Source: Oasisia sp. SBJ-2009 (lineage: Eukaryota; Annelida; Polychaeta; Sabellida; Siboglinidae). From it: 64,000 nucleotides of DNA. The DNA is taken from NCBI GenBank assembly GCA_964017155.1, contig OZ024865.1, positions 17,378,399 to 17,442,398 on the forward strand, read 5' to 3'. This document shows, in pieces, positions 49,889-61,698 of this stretch. Positions within the stretch are counted from its first letter, which is position 1. Each line of letters starts with the position of its first letter. The notes under the pieces were generated by a model. It worked only from the letters and a program-made list of their open reading frames with translations. It was not told the origin of the DNA and ran no database searches. Position numbers and translations under genes: made by a program.

Positions 49889-50379
49889 ATACATAATATA
49901 TATCTTCTTAAAATTAAATGATGTTCCTAGTATACTTTTATTCCAAACATTTTAACTTAATTACAAATGTTCACAGAATGTCTGTTTCATACAACATATT
50001 CTTTCCTCAAACATATTATTTGCAAATTACTATATTCTTGTTCAGGTCATTAATACTTTTATTTTACATTATTAATTTTGAACGCTATCATAGCTTCATC
50101 TTGAGATCTGTCCTCCTATAATTAGTGTAAGTGAAGCTTATTTTGGTTGGTAACAAATTAGCTGACGGGTAAATGCAGGAGCAGGAATGTGAAGAAAAAG
50201 TAGCTTACCCATTTTGCGCAAATTAGCATGTTTATCTGAAAATGTTTTACTGTTAAAATTATCTTCGTAATTTAGGCCTGATCTTGCTTTGTGTAACTTA
50301 TGTGTGGCAACACTCACTGTTACAAACCTAATGTTCAAATCGTGACATGCAATTGTGTACACATTATATTTTGTTGCAG
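49886..50379. other. End of IgSF intron 1
   Basis: AT-rich with no recognised feature apart from the acceptor TTTTGTTGCAG at its end. Confidence 0.5.
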
Positions 50380-50688
50380 TTGTGTGTGGACAGTTGACAA
50401 AAATCCCAGAGAATGTCGCTGTGTTGGTAGGAAGCAATGTTACACTCAGATGTGCTGGAACTAGTATAGGCTGGGAAGAATTTGTCTCAAATCCAGCCGG
50501 TCTTGCAGTGTCAATATCAAGCCTAGTTACAGTCTTTCATCCTGACAAGTATGACCTCATCACTGAGCCTACAGGAACATATGACTTGACAATAAAATCT
50601 ATTCAACTAAGTCAAGGTGGACGATACAGGTGCACGTCATTAGTACAGCCAACATCTTACACATTTGCACAAGTTATCACATTTAGCG
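50380..50688 (+). CDS. IgSF gene exon 2: first Ig-like (V/I-type) domain
   Basis: A symmetric phase 1-1 exon of 309 bases. It encodes TKIPENVAVLVGSNVTLRC, then W48 and ends with GTYDLTIKSIQLSQGGRYRC. C41 and C101 (counting from the exon 1 Met) are the canonical disulfide pair, W48 the core Trp and the L-x-I-x-x-x-x-L-x-x-G-x-Y-x-C motif the F-strand signature. An N-glycosylation site is at NVT. Extracellular, probably ligand-binding. Acceptor TTTTGTTGCAG; donor GTGAGA. Without exon 1 the exon has no start. Confidence 0.9.
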
Positions 50689-51430
50689 GTGAGATATTGC
50701 TGTTGTTTCTTCCTTGATATTATTGTTTCTAGTGTGGTTTTATATTTCGACATGTACACAGGCTAATTCAAAGTATATTTTCAACAGCTGTATTTATAAG
50801 ATATTTATTAAGTAACAGTATGTTAATCATTGACCAGTGACCGTGACGTCCACTTTGAATCCAATCCTTGCAGCGATTGTGCACAAGTTCACATAACTCA
50901 CTGTTTTTAAATGAGCACTATTGTATGTAATCATCCTTAAAATAAAGCAGTGCACCCAATAGTTGTAATGAACAAGTTGTAACGTTTTCCTCTAGTTACT
51001 TGCTTTTACTGATATTGCTGTTATTTTAATCATTGCATTTTATATCGTATCAGACAAATTACATTAATTCGGATTTCCCCACCTTTCGAATGATTCAACG
51101 CAGATTTCTAGGAATAAATAGTATATTGTGTACATAAGGATTGACATAAGTTGCTAGTAACAGTTACAGCTGTCCAGACATCACAACAGGTTTGTTATTC
51201 ATCTTCCTTCCACCAGGCTTATAAAATGTAAGCCTGGAAAACAGTATGACGCATTCAATGACAGAAGTTCATATGGATTAGAGTGCATTCCTCAACAAGG
51301 AAGAACTTTGATTTGTTATGTTTTGTTTATATGTTTTGTTACCCTCTTTATGTTAGTTTAGTGTCTTTGAACAACGTCCTGGAACCAGGGCACTCTAAAT
51401 ATGCTCTTGTTATATTTAGTCCAGCCGATA
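50689..51430. other. IgSF intron 2, first part
   Basis: Non-coding. A perfect 9-bp-stem hairpin CCAGGCTTA / TAAGCCTGG lies at 51213-51237. Confidence 0.5.
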
Positions 51431-52330
51431 TGTGATAAAATATGGCCGAAGTGTGCGTTTTATGATACAAACATGAAATTTTGCACACACTTAAATTTGA
51501 TCATTACAACAATATTTGGATATAGGGCTATCTAAGATCTCGCCGGCGGCCATTTTCTAAGATGGCCGCCGTAAACCTATTTTCACATATCTTAATAACT
51601 GCGTCGAGTAAGTCGATCGTTTTAGTATACAAACATAGGTTTTCGGGGACCACCATTTCAAATATATTCCTTTTGACCTTCTCCGACATTCACATCAGCC
51701 ATTTGTAAAGATGGCGGACACCAAGACTAATGATCCTATATATCATCACCTATGCCACCTAGCACGGTAATTTTGTTTTCAAGATCTAGGTATGGACAGC
51801 CGATTTGCATTTGACCTTCGTATCCGCCATTTTATAAAATGTCGGCCGTTAAAAAGAATGTTGTTCATGCCTTTAAAATGCTTCAGTCAGAACCGCTACG
51901 TTTGTGTCAAAATGTAAATTTTTCAAGGTGACTATTTCCATTGGGTTGCGTTTGACCTTCTCCAACTTTAAAATCTACCATTGTTTAAGATTGCGCCTTT
52001 AAAATCCAATTTTGCTCACCTCTGAAGAACTAAACCACTTAGAGAGATATCGTTGGTGTCAACATTAAGGTTTTACGTGCTGCTATTATAAATATGTTAT
52101 TTATTTATTTATTTATCGTGTCTGACATTCATATTAGTCTTTTTTTCAAGCTGGCTACACAAAATGGAAAAATGTTGCATTTAACCTTAAATTCGTCGAC
52201 CTTCGTATTCGCTATTTTATAAAATGACGGCCGTTAAAACGTATTCTGGCGTTAAATTTGGTCCGATAATGCCAATAATTATGATAGGTGATAGCACATA
52301 TAACACATATCTTGGTATTGTTGTTTAAGA
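51430..52330 (+). repeat. R3 repeat with reiterated CCGCCAT...ATGGCGG hairpins, copy 1
   Basis: Hairpin words occur at about 51546 (GGCCATTTTCTAAGATGGCC), 51696, 51826 (CCGCCATTTTATAAAATG) and 52205. A GACCTTCGTATYCGC...GGCCGTTAAAA unit recurs at 51815 and 52199. The part 51780-52085 matches the reverse complement of 58425-58640. AANATGGCGGC resembles the YY1-binding consensus; whether that matters is unknown. Confidence 0.75.
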
Positions 52331-52599
52331 TCGTAACAGGTTTAGGTGCAGATCATATGGCTGCGAAGATGTCACGTGAACAAATAGAGGAAACCGCGCT
52401 TCGCTTTGAATATTTGTTCTGTTATATGATATAAATGCCGAGTGTATTAATAATTACACACATATAATGCAAGATGTAGTGCAGATAATTCGTAGAGTTA
52501 TGACAGCATTCTGCATGCTATTTCCACAAAAAGAGTATAGTTGTCATAGAATATCTGAATGGTCATAGTATATAAAGTGGCAGAACAGCCTGGCCCTGT

Positions 52600-53686
52600 G
52601 ACATCCAATGTACAATGTCTGACGACAAATTGGAACAAATGCGTACTGTGTCAGGTGGACACACCGGACGTGCTTCGCTTCCCTGCTTATTCAAAATATG
52701 ACGCAGAGGGGTTATAAACTATCACTGACAATATCAATGGGTTACTTGACAATATCAATACGGTTAGTTGCTTGCCTAAGACAATGTTAAATGATAGTGT
52801 AGGCATTGAGGCAATTTTCCGGCAGCACAAAGCCAAATGGCACGACTCTCGTAAATTGCAATTCAACAAGATAACACATCAGCGAGCAAAGAAGAGGAAA
52901 TCTCACATTGACGACAATACAGTACAAGGAGACGGAAATGCGTCCACCGACGCATAGAGTCATCCAACTGAATTCCTGGGACGTGGCGTTTCTCTGCATT
53001 GACAACAACAAGATAGAGTTCATTTTTGGCAACTAGTGCAGCAACCATTGCCACTGCAAAAACAAGTCGTCAGCACATATCACGCTGATGTCCCCCGATG
53101 CATGTAAGGCCTAGCTCCATGCACTCATGAAGAAGCAGACACATGAATCCTACTCCACCTGGAAGATGCTGTGAAGCAAGGGTATGACAAGATACCCATT
53201 CGCACAGATGACACAGGTGTAGTAGTTCTTGAAGTGACATCAACCCAACGCCTCAACATCATCCAACTGTGGATTGCATTTGGTGCTCGGAAGAACTTCC
53301 GATATTTTCCGGCCCACGAGATGGCCAACACACTTGGTCCGGACAGTTGCGTTACTTTGCCAATGTCTCATGCCTTCACTGGCTGTGACACGCTGTCATA
53401 TTCGGAAAGGCAGGGTCAAATGGACTGCATTGGAGTGCCTATGACGAAGTCACATCAGCTTTCTGTGCTTTGGCTGCTACCTCGGAGACCGTAGATAATT
53501 GGCTATGTCCACTGGAACGTTTGCTAGTCTTTCTGTACGACTGTGCTAGCACTAGGATTTGTTGTCAATGGAGCGAGAAAATAGTTCACACAAAAAGGTA
53601 GAGCTATTGTCCTCCGACACAAGCAGTACTTATCCAGCACACAAAGCGGGCTACTCACCAAGCCGGTCACTGTTGGGTATGCACCG
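52600..53686 (+). pseudogene. Multicopy gene of unknown function, N-terminal and central parts (decayed)
   Basis: Across several frame changes the translation gives NWNKCVLCQVDTPDVLRFPA, SVGIEAIFRQHKAKWHDSRK, APCTHEEADTHES, VVLEVTSTQRLNIIQLWIAF, HEMANTLGP, SHAFTGCDTLS and TQAVLIQHTKRATHQAGHCW. These are landmark segments of an uncharacterised repetitive protein family found in fish, cnidarians and molluscs (C-x2-C start, S/T-H-E-E-A-D-T-R, H-A-F-T-G-C-D-T, Q-A-G-H-C-W), known to me from recall. Stops occur near 52712 and 53104. It ends where the TIR element begins; the C-terminus continues at 57697. Lies within IgSF intron 2. Confidence 0.65.
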
Positions 53687-56600
53687 GCGACGCAATTATT
53701 CTTGCGACACGACGCAATTATTTGCTTCGTGACCAATTTCTATTTTTGACACGACGTAATAACTTTTGTCAACTTTTGTCACAACGCAATTCGATTTGTG
53801 TCGTGTCGCTAAATGGCGTCACAACGCAATTCGATTTACGTCGTGTCAAAAATACGAGCTGGTCGAGCCTCTAAATGCTCGTCGTGCATCAAGTCGACCA
53901 ATCGCGGCACGTTTCCCCACAGTCGATGAATCGCATAGTTTTTGTTTGTTTCTTTACTGTACTTGTCATCGAATGCAACACGCTAATTTATGTTGATAAA
54001 TATTTGAATAAGTGACTTTAAAATGGCATAACTTTGTTATATATAACTATTAAAGTTGTGTTTGCAGTATTTTGAAATTAAATGGAGTAATACATTGTCA
54101 ATACTGAGGTTTTTTCATACTAATTAATTCAGTCAAATAGGTAATATTAGTTAAGTACTGCACCAAGTTAACAGGAGAAAACATTCTAATTACAACCAGC
54201 TGAGTCCATAAATATGAAGATATTTATACATATGCGGTGTGCATAACCACATTGATTACGAGAATAAATATATATTAACTAGTCATGTAATAATAAATTA
54301 GTTAATAGGTGACAATTAGCAGGCAACCTTGACAGACAGAAACCTTTTGTAAAATTCCACAAAGTCCATGAATATGTTTCTAATATTATATAAACATGAA
54401 ATTTGTAAACCAAAAAACATTATGGTAAGATTATATATATAAATTAAACAAATATGTAATAACAAATCATTAATAATAAACTAATTAATAAATCAATATA
54501 TAATTATAGTCGTGGTTTGTATATACACATGAATAAAAGCCATCATGTCCATAATTATTAAGACATTTCCACATTAATTACGGTAGTAAATATACAATAG
54601 TTAGTAATTTCATAGTATCACTAACTTAATTAATAAGTTAATATTAGCTAATGTTAGCCTGCTAACTCGACTAGTGGTTATGTTTTGATGAAAGCCTGCA
54701 GTAAATAATTATGAAATAAATATAAATTATGTAATGTTTAGAACCACGTGAAACATTATGATCAACCGTCAATGAATACATGTCATTACAGCATAAATAA
54801 TAAAGTTATTAATACAATTACTATTATCTAAATAACAAGCGTAACACATTAATGCTTGACAATGAAGCACAGTTGTCATACTTTACTTGTTTATGGGTGA
54901 CCGTGTGTTTACAGGTTGAACACATGCTGCAGGCTCAATAGATACCAGTAATAAATTGTTATCGTTTCGTAATTTTCGGCATTTCAACATGAACTTGACG
55001 AAGTAATGTCTATAAATGTTCACAGTGTTTCGTCACCGACTCCAACGTCTCGTGTTCCAAACGCAAAACTGCTTTCTGGGTTACCCTCCATAAGGATAAA
55101 GTGCACGATGAAGAGGCTGGTTTACTCCACCTCACAATACTGTCTTTTTGCAATATTCACAATATTCTGCAAGACCTACACAGGAATGTTCATAATCCAG
55201 TGTGTCCCGTGTCGTACAGAAACCATCTAATTCCACTGTCTTGTAATTAAGTTGTAAAGTGATGTCTGTATTATTAATTTGTAAAGGTGTATTTTGTGTC
55301 ACATTCAGCGAGATAAATTATGTGAAATTATTTAGTGTATGCAGATGATGCCTATGATATATGACGACTTTGTAGGCTTTGTTCAGGCAATACAATAATG
55401 CTGTGTTCTTGTCTATGGAAACTGTAGTGTACATGTAATGTTCACAGGGACTGCATCTTTAGACAGCGTATATATGTTGCTGTGTCATCTTCAGCCAGAT
55501 GAAGATTGTAATTATGCACACACATAATGTATGTAACTTTCAGGTGCGAGATTTCTGAAATATAACAATTCAAAGTGCATGTAATAACTACAATAATTAA
55601 TAAAACCCATTATGTCAGAATTATTGTATATCCATCCCAAGTATTTAAATAAATAAACTAGAAATAACAAATACACAATTCTTAGTAATGTTTACATTTC
55701 TAGAAGTAATTGCATTATTATTAATTATAATCAGGAATAGTTGTAGTGATATTTTACTCACAACAATGTCATAAAACAGGATAAGAATAAATAAATTGCA
55801 CATGAACAATAATCAAAATATAAATAACACAAATAATAATAAATACAAGCGGATGACAGTCAATTTTGAAAACAGTTAGCAATGCCTAACTGGGCTTGGG
55901 CCAAGGCATAGTCATTGCCAAGGGCAGGTATAAACCGACAGCACAGAATGGCAGACCGGTAAAATGATCGGCTGCTGTTTCGGTGTTAACGAGCGGCTGA
56001 ACGAGCTAGTACAACATAGTGCACCACAGACAACTAGCTTGAGATAAAACAATTAGTATGAGTATTTAAACATTACATATTATTCAAATCCATGAACGTA
56101 TGGCAATATTGGTTGAAACTTGCGTCACTTGCCCAAGAAAAAACTTAGCTTTGCCTACGGTATTGTTAACGCCATTTACCCATTACGCCGGCACACCGAT
56201 GCATATTATAGGTCATGTACGATGAAAATAGAATTAAATAAACCATTTAGAACTACACTGGAGATAGCCACAACAGTTACCAAACTAGGTACAAGCATCG
56301 TATAAAATTTTCACTATTATTGAATTAAACAGTTTTATTCACCATAAGAATCCTCTCGATATTCGGAACTCCATCGCAGTGGCTCACACACCCGAAGTGG
56401 GGAGTACCTCTTTTGCGCTCGTGACCTTTGCAGCCGACTTCCGTGCTTGCGGAAGCGCCGCGAGCGGCGGAGACAGCAGTCCAGTGCATATAAGTCCGTG
56501 GTTTCTACATCCACTCCAGAGGAAACGTTGCATTATAAACGATTTCAGATAACGTGTACTGGTATTTAAAAGACATAAACATTATTTATGAAACAAAATA

Positions 56601-57696
56601 GCGTGTTATATTCGATGACACGTACAGTAAAGAAACAAATAAAAACTGCGATTCATCGACTCTGGCCGAAACGTGCCGCGATTGGTTGACTTGATGCACG
56701 ACGAGCATCTAGAGGCTTGACCAGCTCGTATTTTTGACACGACGCAATTATTTTGGTCGAGGCCAACTCGTATTTTTTACACGACGTAAATCGAATATTT
56801 AGTTGTGACGCCATTTAGCGACACGACACAATTCGAATTGCGTTGTGACTAAAGTTAATACTTCGTGTCAAGAATATCAATTAGTCACGACGCAAGGAAA
56901 AATGGGCTTCCACAAATCCACGCTAGTCGCTAGAGGCGCTTATAGTTATACGCTGATACCTTAGTTGCGTCTCAGCGACCTCCAGCGACTAACGTGAATT
57001 TGTTTACATGTTTTGCTGAACGCTTGTTTAAAAATTAATCATCCTCAATTAGCTATTGACCGTGCAGGCGCGTAGCCAGCGACAGTTTGTATGTGGGCAT
57101 CAGAGAGCTTTGTGGGCATACCGTATGTGTGATCAATAAACAGAACAGCGTGCCAATGTGTGGTCGATAGACAGAACAGCCAAAACAACGCCATTTTGGC
57201 ACTGAATTCAATCGAACGTCCCGAGACGTTTCATCGACTGTAAATGTACATTAATGTAGATATTATGCTTTCATATTGACGGACATAATATACGATATCA
57301 ATATTTAACTATGTGCGAAGACGTAGCAGTCTCGTGTGATGCATACGGTAAGCTATAGATGATTTTAAACATCCTTTCCCGCATCAAGCCAGCAAACCTG
57401 TCGTCCTACCACCAGTCGACGTTCCATCTGCTGTAAAGATACATTAATGTACATATTATGCCTTCATATTAACGGACATATCAGACTACATCCATATTTA
57501 GCTATGTGTGAGGCTTCGAAGTCATGCGAATCCAACAGCTGATTGTAGGATGATTTAAACAAGCGTTCTGCAAAATCTTCCGCACACGGAGCCGCATTTT
57601 ACATACGTCAAGAATACGTAAAAAACGGCACACAGACCGTAGTTGCGTCAGAGCGCCTTCTGTCGGATTAGTTATTGTGGTACCTCATTGCGTCGC
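53687..57696. mobile_element. ~4 kb TIR DNA transposon(s) splitting the fossil gene
   Basis: Outer ends are GCGACGCAAT at 53687-53696 and ATTGCGTCGC at 57687-57696. Long inner inverted repeats are 53700-53985 and about 56600-56897, sharing TTTTTGACACGACG, GTCACAACGCAATTCG and ACGTGCCGCGATTGG (minus-strand on the right). The left arm has a 40-bp tandem pair GTCACAACGCAATTCGATTT at 53778 and 53818. The sequence from 56898 to 57686 may be part of the same element or a second one. No target duplication is evident and no transposase is recognised in the AT-rich interior (54000-56570). Confidence 0.65.
57215..57562 (+). repeat. Tandem duplication, unit about 190 bp
   Basis: TACATTAATGTAGATATTATG near 57248 recurs as TACATTAATGTACATATTATG near 57430, each followed by TTCATATT.ACGGACATA, a TTTA.CTATGTG block and ATGATTT.AAAC. 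GAACGCTTGTTTAAA near 57021 is inverted at about 57551. Confidence 0.75.
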
Positions 57697-57992
57697 GAGG
57701 CTATTCCGCCTTTATGACGGGCCGGTGCTTCCATCGTTGGGCACAGACGACGATCGCGACTGCGGATCTTCCATCTCCAAGTGAATAGGGGTGGAACAGG
57801 AATGATAATGACGGCTGGAAAATATGCAGGAAAACTCTTTCTGAAGCGACACAAGCTTGTCGTGAACTGCTACGCTGTTGCTGCAATAAAGGTTGCGTAG
57901 GACTATGCAAGTGCCTCAAGGGAGGACTTAAATGCACACCTCTTTGCCATTGTGGTGGACTGCGTGCTCGTAGCCAATGTGTGACACGGTAA
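57697..57992 (+). pseudogene. Multicopy gene of unknown function, C-terminal cysteine-rich part
   Basis: Frame ends at TAA 57990-57992 and reads HRWAQTTIATADLPSPSE, a TAG where Trp is expected, GWNRNDNDGWKICRKTLSEA, TQACRELLRCCCNKGCVGLC and KCLKGGLKCTPLCHCGG. The Pro-Ser-Pro-x-E-W-G-W segment followed by a C-R-E-L-x-x-C-x-C-x-x-x-C domain is the C-terminus of the family whose N-terminal part ends at 53686 with QAGHCW. So one ancestral gene was split by about 4 kb of inserted sequence. A 128-codon frame on the opposite strand is its shadow. Confidence 0.65.
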
Positions 57993-58360
57993 ACTTCAGG
58001 ACGTGTAGTAACTAGGAACTGTTTCATGTTGTATATGACGATTTGGTCATGGACAATGTGTAAACACTTATCGCGTGATACATACACGTGTGTTACATGT
58101 GTATTGAAGTGTCACACCGACGCAGTGGGTTTGTGCTGTGGAATGTGTCTGCTGACATGTCATAAAACAATGATGCTGCCATTATTATATTAATAAACAA
58201 TCAGTTAAACATGCAAATCGTTTTGAAGGTACCATAAACGTTCATAAATAGCAAGAAGGGAGCAATCTGTGATACTCCTCTCTAGAGTATAGCCTAGCTG
58301 GTAAAATAACGTTTGATGGTATTACAGAAGACAACCGCCATTTTAGTCGCCATCATGAAA
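57993..58360. other. Non-coding stretch
   Basis: No feature recognised between the fossil gene and the next repeat. Confidence 0.45.
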
Positions 58361-58690
58361 ACGAACGATACGAAAGTCCGACAATATCAAAAGCAGCATA
58401 TTTTAGAATAGCATGGCGTAAAACCTTAATGTTGACACCAACTGTCTCTCTAGGTATTCTTAAGATTCGGGGACAATTGGACTTGAAAGGCGCCATCTTT
58501 AACAATGGCGGATGTTGAAGTTGGAGAAGGTCATACGTAAAACAATGGAAATCGCTACCTTGAAAAACTTAAATTTAGCTACAAATGCAGCGGTTCTGAC
58601 TGAAATATGATATGGAAAAAATTCGTTTTAACGGCCGTCATTTGAAAACATTGCAGACACGAAAGTCAACGAAGTTCAAATGCAAAATGT
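58360..58690 (-). repeat. R3 repeat, copy 2 (inverted relative to 51430)
   Basis: GTAAAACCTTAATGTTGACA, CAATGGAAATCGCTACCTTG, GCGGTTCTGACTGAA and TTTTAACGGCCGTCATTT are the reverse complements of segments at 51840-52085. It includes the hairpin GGCGCCATCTTTAACAATGG at 58491. Confidence 0.8.
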
Positions 58691-58875
58691 TTCACAACAC
58701 TGAATTATGTTATTCTATTATTTTTGGGGAGATAATTTAATAGATTTATATATCATTCAAAATTCATTGATATTTTAGCATATGACTTTTTAGTTAATGC
58801 CTATTTATATGCATATGACCAACTACAATATTGGTTGCAGATAACTGTACTGCAATATGTACTAACTGCTTTCAG

Positions 58876-59220
58876 AATTTAATCCAACATGTAAAAGCAA
58901 CACGACTAAAAACAACGAGGCAGTAGAAGGCGAGTATATTGAGTACAGCTGTGAGCGGATATACAAGGCGAATCTGACCGCAAAGATGCGATGGAAGGAT
59001 GTAAGCAGTGGGGAAGATATAAACGCTAAGGACGAGTCAAGCAAGGGGACAGTCAAGTTCAGTATTGTTGTGGAGATAAAACCATCTCACAATGGAGACA
59101 GCTTCACATGCCAGACATACTTTGACAAGCCACAGTCTCGACACAATCATGCGGACAACATACCCATCAACAACAATGCATTCAATGAAACGTTCACGTT
59201 TCCAAAACTGACTGTCTATT
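58876..59220 (+). CDS. IgSF gene exon 3: second Ig-like domain
   Basis: Symmetric phase 1-1 exon of 345 bases after acceptor TGCTTTCAG, ending at donor GTGAGT. It encodes an extra Cys (C125), then EGEYIEYSCERIYKANLTAK, MRWKDV and KPSHNGDSFTCQTYF. C145 and C198 are the canonical pair and W159 the core Trp. The C-terminal half holds an unusually long His/Asn-rich stretch (SRHNHADNIPINNN) before FTFPKLTVYY. N-glycosylation sites: NTT, NLT, NET. The domain resembles the C-x-x-x-N-T-T...V-E-G-D-x-V-x-x-x-C type found in mollusc IgSF proteins. Confidence 0.9.
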
Positions 59221-59634
59221 GTGAGTATTGAGTATATTTTTTGTTGCCAGTTTCTGGCAATACCTTTAGCTGCTGTTATCTGTGTAGTATGCCTGTAGAG
59301 GCCAGACTTCAGAAAAGCATCATTGAAGCTGGACATTTCTAGCCTTCTGTTGTTGATGGGGAGCTTTGAGTGATTGCTTCTGGCAGCTGTGGCAGGTCTA
59401 TATCAATAACCCAGTAGCTCCCTGTTAAACTGGATAGTTGCATTGAGCTATCTCTTCAAAACTACTGAATTCCTAGCAATGCAAGTGGTGTTTTTAGCTT
59501 TAATTACCGTTAGAGCCATGTGACCGTAGTATCGACGGGTTAAATATATATTATTATATGTAAGTGATAAACATAGAAAATTATTATTCTGGACAACAAT
59601 AGAATGAACATTGAAGCACTGTGTTGATATTGTC

Positions 59635-59790
59635 TGCTGCATTCAGACAGTGTGGATGTGTTTCTGGTCATCTCACATGAATAACGGAATAATCAGAGGA
59701 AATGCCAATAAGGTGATTACGGTGAAGATACTGGGAATTGATTGTGATTCACCAAAACATATTTCATTCATAATTACCAAATATGTTTCA
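59635..59790 (+). repeat. Interspersed repeat, copy 2 (partner at 41281)
   Basis: GGTCATCTCACATGAATAAC, GTGATTACGGTGAAGA and TTCATAATTACCAAATATG align with 41281-41400. Confidence 0.7.
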
Positions 59791-59916
59791 AAGGGATCTT
59801 GGCTGAATAAATTTTTGTAAAGCTATCACATGCCACCCCGTCTGTCATAAAGTATTACGTATTAAATGTATCAATCATAATAGTTGCTGCAACAAATAAT
59901 AGTGGATACGCTCTAT

Positions 59917-59925
59917 TCACACACA

Positions 59926-60017
<92 letters not shown>

Positions 60018-60035
60018 CACACGCACTTATGTGTG

Positions 60036-60067
<32 letters not shown>

Positions 60068-60103
60068 TACGTACGTGCGTGCGTGCGTGCCTGCGCGTGT
60101 GTA
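59917..60103. repeat. (GCAC)n / (GT)n(GCGT)n inverted microsatellite
   Basis: About 90 bp of GCAC units, a CTTAT spacer, then GT and GCGT units: the two halves are roughly complementary and could fold into a hairpin. It ends 148 bp before IgSF exon 4. Confidence 0.95.
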
Positions 60104-60250
60104 TAACCCTTTTATTGACAGTTGTTAATTTCGTTGCATAACCGTGTATATACGAGAATGTAGAGTGCATTTAATGGGGTTTTTGGTGACTGAATGCTTG
60201 GATTTTCTTATATACCCAAATATTCAAGTCGTATTACTGTTTGTTTTCAG

Positions 60251-60538
60251 ACGGGCCACATGCACTCGCGGTGAGGTGTAATGGTGATGTAATTACCAAT
60301 GGACGAAACATCTTCCTTGGAGAGCGAATGACTGTCACTGCTGACAGCAACCCGGGAAAAAGAAACTACACGTGGGAAAATACTACCTCAAACGAAATCA
60401 TAGCAACAGGAGATTCCATCGCAGTAACTGAACAAATGGTCGGAAACCAGTCATTCAAAGCCGTGGTGTGCAACACCATCCCTCTTCCATCCCCACACAC
60501 TGTCTGCAGCGACTTCTCACTGAATGTTGTAGTCATAG
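60251..60538 (+). CDS. IgSF gene exon 4: third Ig-like domain, non-canonical cysteines
   Basis: Symmetric phase 1-1 exon of 288 bases ending at donor GTAAGT. It encodes GPHALAVRCNGDVITNGRN, then LGERMTVTADSNPGKRNYTW and MVGNQSFKAVVCNT. The fold is recognisable (G-E-x-x-T-V-T-A-D-x-N-P, Y-T-W, V-V-C-N) but where the first canonical Cys is expected the sequence reads VTVTAD without Cys. C308 is the F-strand Cys; C244 and C320 are additional. Three N-glycosylation sites (NYT, NTT, NQS). Confidence 0.85.
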
Positions 60539-61698
60539 GTAAGTGTGTTTCCATAATAGTTATAGTTTTAGGTGAATCAGAATGTTCCGAGCATTGTAAG
60601 ACCTTCAATGTGGAAAGGTTTCAAAGCTTATTAACACAACCATCACCTAATGTTTTCTTCAATATTGGGAAATACATTGACATTGTCCGGAAATCAATAC
60701 ACTGCACAACATTCAGTATTTGCTGTTGTATGTATATAATACCTTTTCTTTTGTAAACGTCCATCTACATACATTTTGCACCCTGGCAGTATTGGATCAA
60801 ATTTCATAGCATATCTGTTGTGTTTCAGTCAATGTTTTTGGACGTTTCTTAATGTCCAGGTAGTTTTAAGTGTAAACAGCATTGTTTTTATATATAATTT
60901 GGCATTCTAATTTGATGCAATTTATCTTTTTAATTCCAATGATGTTGTGTATTTTTGCTATGTATTTATAACTCCACGTCGATTTTGTGTTTCCTTTCAA
61001 TTACAAATCTGATGGTGGGGTTCGACGTTTTACTCACAGTTTCGTTTTATTGAAGCAGAATTTTGGAGGTAGATTTGTTAGAATTAGTCTGCCCAAATAA
61101 ATAATACTGCAGTATGCTTATATTAGAGTTTTTTTTAGAAACAGAACATTTCTTTGCAATACTATTTATCATGTGGAGTTGGCTAATACATCTAAATATC
61201 GTAATGTTCGAACGAAAACCATATGTCACAAACAATGAACAAAATTATATTGTGCACTCGAGTAAGACTTGCCCTTACCTGTTATTTTTTATTTGTTAAG
61301 AATTCATTAATGCAGTTTGTTATGGTAATCACGATAACATAACAGTAATTATTAAACAACCAAGAAGTAGTGTTAATTCAGTTATTTTATACGTAAAGTA
61401 GATTTAGTTTGATAACATTACAACTGAAGCATTTTGCCAAACATCACGACTTAGCTAGTAAACATTGCCATACACTCCCTGTACTATTGCGAAAACTTCG
61501 TTGTTTTGAAGCTTGCCAGGATTCTGCTTGGCTTTTGTTACATTTTTTTTTTTCGCTTGCTTTACTATTGCCGTATTTGTTCGCTGCCCGCAAACATCAG
61601 CACCTGAATAAGAGAGGACATCGGTGGTAGCATTGTCGATGCACTAGTGCGGACGCCTTTAGATGCTTACGGTGTCGCATTGATTTAGTTCCTTTCAG
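60539..61698. other. IgSF intron 4
   Basis: AT-rich, no recognised feature. Frames at 60541-60756 are intron read-through of exon 4. It ends with a pyrimidine tract and TTTCAG. Confidence 0.55.

Larger units (their letters stand above)
59221..60250. other. IgSF intron 3
   Basis: Contains the repeat at 59635-59790 and an inverted GCAC/GCGT microsatellite at 59917-60103. It ends with the acceptor TTTGTTTTCAG. Confidence 0.6.

Noticed and set aside
53700..56897. CRISPR-like array because of short spaced repeats in the TIR arms
   Set aside because: Repeats are few, unevenly spaced and inverted between arms; the genome is animal.
57672..58087. 128-codon minus-strand frame
   Set aside because: Shadow of the plus-strand cysteine-rich fossil gene end, which has family-like motifs.
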